Source: Pseudomonas sp. MUP55 (GTDB lineage Bacteria; Pseudomonadota; Gammaproteobacteria; Pseudomonadales; Pseudomonadaceae). Taken from it: a stretch of DNA of 64,000 bases. Under the pieces are notes generated by a model. The model was not told where the DNA came from, did no database searches, and saw only the letters and a list, made by a program, of their open reading frames with translations. Location of the stretch: the NCBI RefSeq assembly GCF_034043515.1, contig NZ_CP138214.1, positions 682,001-746,000 on the forward strand, written 5' to 3'. Shown here in pieces: positions 60,807-64,000 of this stretch; the stretch's first letter is position 1, and each line of letters opens with the position of its first letter. Both the position numbers and the translations under genes were made by a program.

Positions 60807-60830
60807 TTTCGATCTTCACTGGATGGAAGA

Positions 60831-62792
60831 TCAGACGCGGAAGGCCTGCACCGCGGTGTTGAGCTGCCCGCCCAGCACCAGCAGGTGTTCGCCCTGGCGA
60901 CGGCCTTGGCCGATACGCAGCAGGTTGTCCTCGCCCAACTGGTGAATCCGCTCGCTGTTGTCGCGGATCTCGCTCACCGCACCGCTTTGCTGCGCAGTCA
61001 CATCCGCGATGCGCACGGCGGTCTCGGAGATGGTCTGGATCGCCCCGACGATTTCATCCAGCGCGCCATCGGCGGCCTGGGCTTGTTCGGCGGTGGCTTC
61101 GGCGTGTTCGACCTGCGCACGCATGCCCTGCACCGATTGGTGGGCGGCGGTTTGCAGGCCGGCGATCAGGCCCTGGATTTCGGCGGTGGCGCCCGCGGTG
61201 CGTTGGGCCAGGGAGCGCACTTCGTCGGCGACCACGGCAAAACCGCGTCCGGCTTCACCGGCGCGGGCCGCCTCGATTGCCGCGTTGAGCGCCAGCAGGT
61301 TGGTCTGGTCGGCGATCGAGCGGATCACCGTGAGTACGCCGCCGATGGTGGCGGACTCTTCGGCAAGTTTCTCGATCATCTGTGCGTTTTGCTGCACTTC
61401 ACCCACCAGCGCATGCAGGCCGGTCAAGCTCAGGCCTATGACGCGCTGGCCTTGTTCTACTGCTATGCCCGCACTGCGACTGGCGCCTGCGGCCTGGCTG
61501 GCATCGCCCGCCACTTGCTGGATGGTCGCCTCCAGCTCGCCCAGGGAGTCACGGATCTGCGCGGTGTCCCCGGCCTGGCGTTCGGCGCCATCGTGCAGGC
61601 CGCTGCTCAGTTCGGCGAGGGCGCGGCTGCTGCCGGCGACGGCTTCGGCGTTGCCGCGAATCGTGCCGACGAGGGCCACCAGGTAGTCGCGCAGGCGGTT
61701 GAGCGAGGCTTCGATATCGTGCAGTTCACGGTTGGTCCGGCCCAGGGCGATCGGCTGGCTGAAGTTGCCTTCGGCCCAGGTGGACAGCGCCGGCGCGAGG
61801 TTGGTCAGCACCCGCGCCAGGCGGCGCTGCAGGGTATCGATCAACAGGGCGATCAGCAGGATCAGGCCAATCATCAGTCCCTGCATCAGGCGCACTTCGC
61901 CCTGGATCCTGGCGTGTTGCGCGCGCACTACCGGCTCCAGGCCGGCGATGGCTTGTCGCACCTGGGCGATCTTGATGTGGGTGGCGGCGGCAAGGTCGGT
62001 GCGTTGCTGGATCTGTTCGCGGGTGCGCTTGAGTTCGGCGGGGTAGCGGGTCAGCAGGCTGTTGAGTTCGCGCTTGAGGTCCACGCCGGTGTCCTGGGCT
62101 TCGGTTTTTTCGCTGTTCTGCAGGCCCATCAGCGCCGAAAAATCGTCGCTGCTGGATTCGACGCTGGCTTTGACGCCCAGCAAAGGCAACTGCGCCAACC
62201 GGTCGGCCTGGGTGCGGATAGCGGCGATTTCGCGTTCAACCTCATCGGCCAGTTCGGCGCGCCCGCTGCTGACCAGTTTGTCGCGGGCCAGGGACAGCTT
62301 GCCCAGGTGTTGCGCGGCGCCCAGTAGCGGTGGCAGATAGCGCGCCGCGTCCGCAGAATCGATAGCGCTGGCGTACTGGCTCAGTTGCTCCAGGTTCGCT
62401 CCCAGTTCGCGTTCGGCTTGCAGTAACAGCGCTTGCGGGTCGCCGGCCAGTTTGCCGGCGGCGAGCAGGTCGGTTTTGCTGAAGGCATCCAGCTCCGCGA
62501 GGCTGGGGCGCAGGCTCTGCGCCAACTCGGGCGGCAAGGGGGCGAGTTGCTGCAACAGGTCTTCCAGGCTCTGGGCGGCGCTGCTCAAGCGCAAGGCGTC
62601 GCCGCTGGCCAGGTAGTCGTCGATATTGCGTGCGGCCTGGTTTTCAAAGGCCTGGGACAGTCCCAGATAGCGTTCCATCAACAGGTACGGGCGCTCCAGC
62701 GCCCGTTGCGACCACCACAGCGTCGCCCCGAGGGCCAGGCACACGGCCACCAGCAGAAGGGTATTGAGATTGGTCAGCAGCTTCAGGCGCAT
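60831..62792 (-). CDS. Methyl-accepting chemotaxis protein (CtpL-like by position)
   Basis: This is a 653-residue chemoreceptor. It has a first membrane helix (about 8-28), a helical periplasmic sensor of about 270 residues, a second helix (about 300-320, [20 protein letters not shown]), a HAMP domain, and a long cytoplasmic coiled coil with the conserved hairpin tip [20 protein letters not shown]. The position next to aroQ and the GGDEF gene matches P. aeruginosa ctpL, a phosphate-taxis receptor (recalled), but the ligand is not proven. ATG 62792 is preferred over TTG 62804. From memory PAO1 has dipZ between aroQ and this gene; it is absent here. Confidence 0.9.
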   Translation of the reverse strand: MRLKLLTNLNTLLLVAVCLALGATLWWSQRALERPYLLMERYLGLSQAFENQAARNIDDYLASGDALRLSSAAQSLEDLLQQLAPLPPELAQSLRPSLAELDAFSKTDLLAAGKLAGDPQALLLQAERELGANLEQLSQYASAIDSADAARYLPPLLGAAQHLGKLSLARDKLVSSGRAELADEVEREIAAIRTQADRLAQLPLLGVKASVESSSDDFSALMGLQNSEKTEAQDTGVDLKRELNSLLTRYPAELKRTREQIQQRTDLAAATHIKIAQVRQAIAGLEPVVRAQHARIQGEVRLMQGLMIGLILLIALLIDTLQRRLARVLTNLAPALSTWAEGNFSQPIALGRTNRELHDIEASLNRLRDYLVALVGTIRGNAEAVAGSSRALAELSSGLHDGAERQAGDTAQIRDSLGELEATIQQVAGDASQAAGASRSAGIAVEQGQRVIGLSLTGLHALVGEVQQNAQMIEKLAEESATIGGVLTVIRSIADQTNLLALNAAIEAARAGEAGRGFAVVADEVRSLAQRTAGATAEIQGLIAGLQTAAHQSVQGMRAQVEHAEATAEQAQAADGALDEIVGAIQTISETAVRIADVTAQQSGAVSEIRDNSERIHQLGEDNLLRIGQGRRQGEHLLVLGGQLNTAVQAFRV

Positions 62793-62845
62793 GCGTGGTT
62801 TCAACCGACAGCAAAAGATAAGTGCCTGAAGTTATTGCGCTTTCG

Positions 62846-64000
62846 TTACAAAGTTATGACCGATTGGGTGGATTCCGGTGAAAAGATGGCACTTTGCTTT
62901 GATGTGCGCGCGGCTTGCACGCGGTTGCGTCCGGCATTCTTGGCACGGTACAGCGCCTCGTCGGCCTGGGCGGCCATCGTCAGGCTGTCGGAGCCGTCGC
63001 ACAGCTCCACCAGCCCCGCGCTGAAGGTGCACCATAAATCCTGCGGCTGAGCCGGGTAGTGAATTTCGGCAAAGCGCCCACGAATTTCGTCCAGCACATT
63101 GCACGCCGATTCGAGGTCGGTGTCAGGCATGACGATGGCGAATTCCTCACCGCCATAGCGGCCGATGAAGTCGGTCTTGCGCAAGCGCTGCTTGAGAAAC
63201 AACGCCAGGCTTTTGATCACGCGGTCGCCCATGGGGTGACCGTGGCTGTCATTGACCCGCTTGAAGTGGTCAATGTCGAGCATGGCAAAGCTCAACGGCT
63301 TGTTCTCGCGACGGGCGCGGAAGCTGCAGTCTTCGAGCAATTGCAGGATATGCGTGTGGTTGTACAGCCCGGTCAGGCTGTCGCGCACCATCCGCGCTTT
63401 CAAATTGCGAGCACGCGCGGCGCGGTTGCGCACGGTGGTGATCAGATGGCGCGGCTTGATCGGTTTGGTCAGGAAGTCGTCACCGCCTTCGCTCATCGCA
63501 TCCAGCTGTTTGTCCAGGTCGTCTTCGGCCGACAGGTAGATGATGGGCACGCTGACATAGCGGTCGTTGTGGCGAATCACCTTGGCCAGTTCGGTGCCGG
63601 TACAGGCGGGCATGTACATGTCGAGGATGATCAGGTCGGGCTGGAAGTCCGCCAGCTCGGCCATCGCCTGGATCGGCTCGATCAAGGTGCGCGTGACGAT
63701 GCCGGCGCTGTTGAGCAGGCGCTCGGTGTGCAACGCCTGGGCGCGGGAGTCATCGATGATCAGCACTTTGTACGGCTCATATTGAGCGACGCAGGTCAGC
63801 ACTTCGATCTTTTCCAGCAGGCTTGAGGCTTCCAGCGTGCCGGTCAGGAATTCTTCGCCGCCGGCGCGCACGGCGGCCAGGCGGGTCGGGGTGTCGGTTT
63901 CATGCAGGCTGAAAAACAGCAGCGGCAGCTTCTGCTCCAGACCCTGCTGGGCTTCGGCGGCCAGCTTCAGTCCCAGCCCGGCGCCGCAGAAATCCACGTC
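62846..64000 (-). CDS. Response regulator diguanylate cyclase, GcbA-like (5' end missing)
   Basis: This is the C-terminal 384 residues of a multi-domain c-di-GMP synthase. A partial receiver-like domain comes first (FFSLHETDTPTRLAAVRAGG), then a complete receiver (KVLIIDDSRAQALHTERLLN, phospho-acceptor in LIILDMYMPACTG, lysine in FLTKPIKP). A GGDEF domain follows with the active GRYGGEEFAIVMPD loop and an RKTD allosteric inhibition site before it. The layout and position match P. fluorescens/P. aeruginosa GcbA, which promotes early attachment (recalled). The start lies beyond base 64000. The C-terminal tail after the GGDEF domain is short and polar. Confidence 0.88.
   Translation of the reverse strand, partial: DVDFCGAGLGLKLAAEAQQGLEQKLPLLFFSLHETDTPTRLAAVRAGGEEFLTGTLEASSLLEKIEVLTCVAQYEPYKVLIIDDSRAQALHTERLLNSAGIVTRTLIEPIQAMAELADFQPDLIILDMYMPACTGTELAKVIRHNDRYVSVPIIYLSAEDDLDKQLDAMSEGGDDFLTKPIKPRHLITTVRNRAARARNLKARMVRDSLTGLYNHTHILQLLEDCSFRARRENKPLSFAMLDIDHFKRVNDSHGHPMGDRVIKSLALFLKQRLRKTDFIGRYGGEEFAIVMPDTDLESACNVLDEIRGRFAEIHYPAQPQDLWCTFSAGLVELCDGSDSLTMAAQADEALYRAKNAGRNRVQAARTSKQSAIFSPESTQSVITL

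Overview
The window is chromosomal DNA of a Pseudomonas, most likely of the P. fluorescens group. The evidence is high GC content with strong third-position GC bias, Pseudomonas-type gene content (retS, the dusB-fis pair, purHD, accBC-aroQ, urtABCDE with urease), and many copies of the GGGGGCTTGCCCCC and GAGCTTGCTCGC REP-type repeats typical of that group. From memory, the backbone follows the P. aeruginosa PAO1 block PA4843-PA4913 with insertions and losses. That comparison is recalled, not computed.

Left part (1-23.2 kb): a branched-chain amino acid type ABC transporter (livJ cut by the window edge, then livHMGF), a short-chain dehydrogenase, a cation efflux protein, an AGE-family sugar isomerase, the urease accessory genes ureEFG-ureJ, an NlpC/P60 hydrolase, a FabR/DesT-like TetR regulator, a small secreted protein with internal repeats, an AsmA-family protein, a ferritin-like protein, a divergent EamA exporter/AraC regulator pair, a PsiF protein, an AI-2E family membrane protein, an unknown membrane protein, and a divergent YegD-type Hsp70/CbpA J-protein pair.

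Urea block (23.2-33.45 kb, minus strand): urtABCDE (high-affinity urea ABC uptake), ureD, ureA, two GNAT acetyltransferases, ureB and ureC run as one co-directional series. A near-perfect sigma-54 promoter lies upstream of urtA, which fits nitrogen control. Urea imported by Urt would be split by UreABC, matured by UreD here and by UreEFG with UreJ nickel supply 12 kb away.

Copper block (33.6-38.6 kb, minus strand): two DUF2946 proteins flank a PCuAC copper chaperone, followed by an OprC-type TonB receptor with the CxxxM and HxM copper ligands, and a PepSY membrane protein. Upstream lie a higBA toxin-antitoxin pair and a DUF3077 gene with an unusually hairpin-rich leader.

Cobalamin block (40.2-46.5 kb): cobK-cobL on the minus strand, divergent from cobG-cobH-cobI-cobJ, the last fused to a CbiG-like domain. 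It is the aerobic corrin-ring pathway and ends in a good intrinsic terminator. An unrecognised 259-residue gene and a MarC protein follow.

Right part (48.2-64 kb, minus strand): hybrid kinase retS, purD, purH, fis, dusB, a zinc-ribbon/DUF3426 protein, prmA, accC, accB, aroQ, a chemotaxis receptor, and a response regulator-GGDEF protein (gcbA-like) cut by the right edge.

Non-coding DNA is dominated by REP elements: thirteen complete inverted pairs of one family in two opposite arm arrangements, single or decayed copies, two pairs of a second family and two of a third. I saw no rRNA, tRNA, CRISPR, insertion sequence or prophage.
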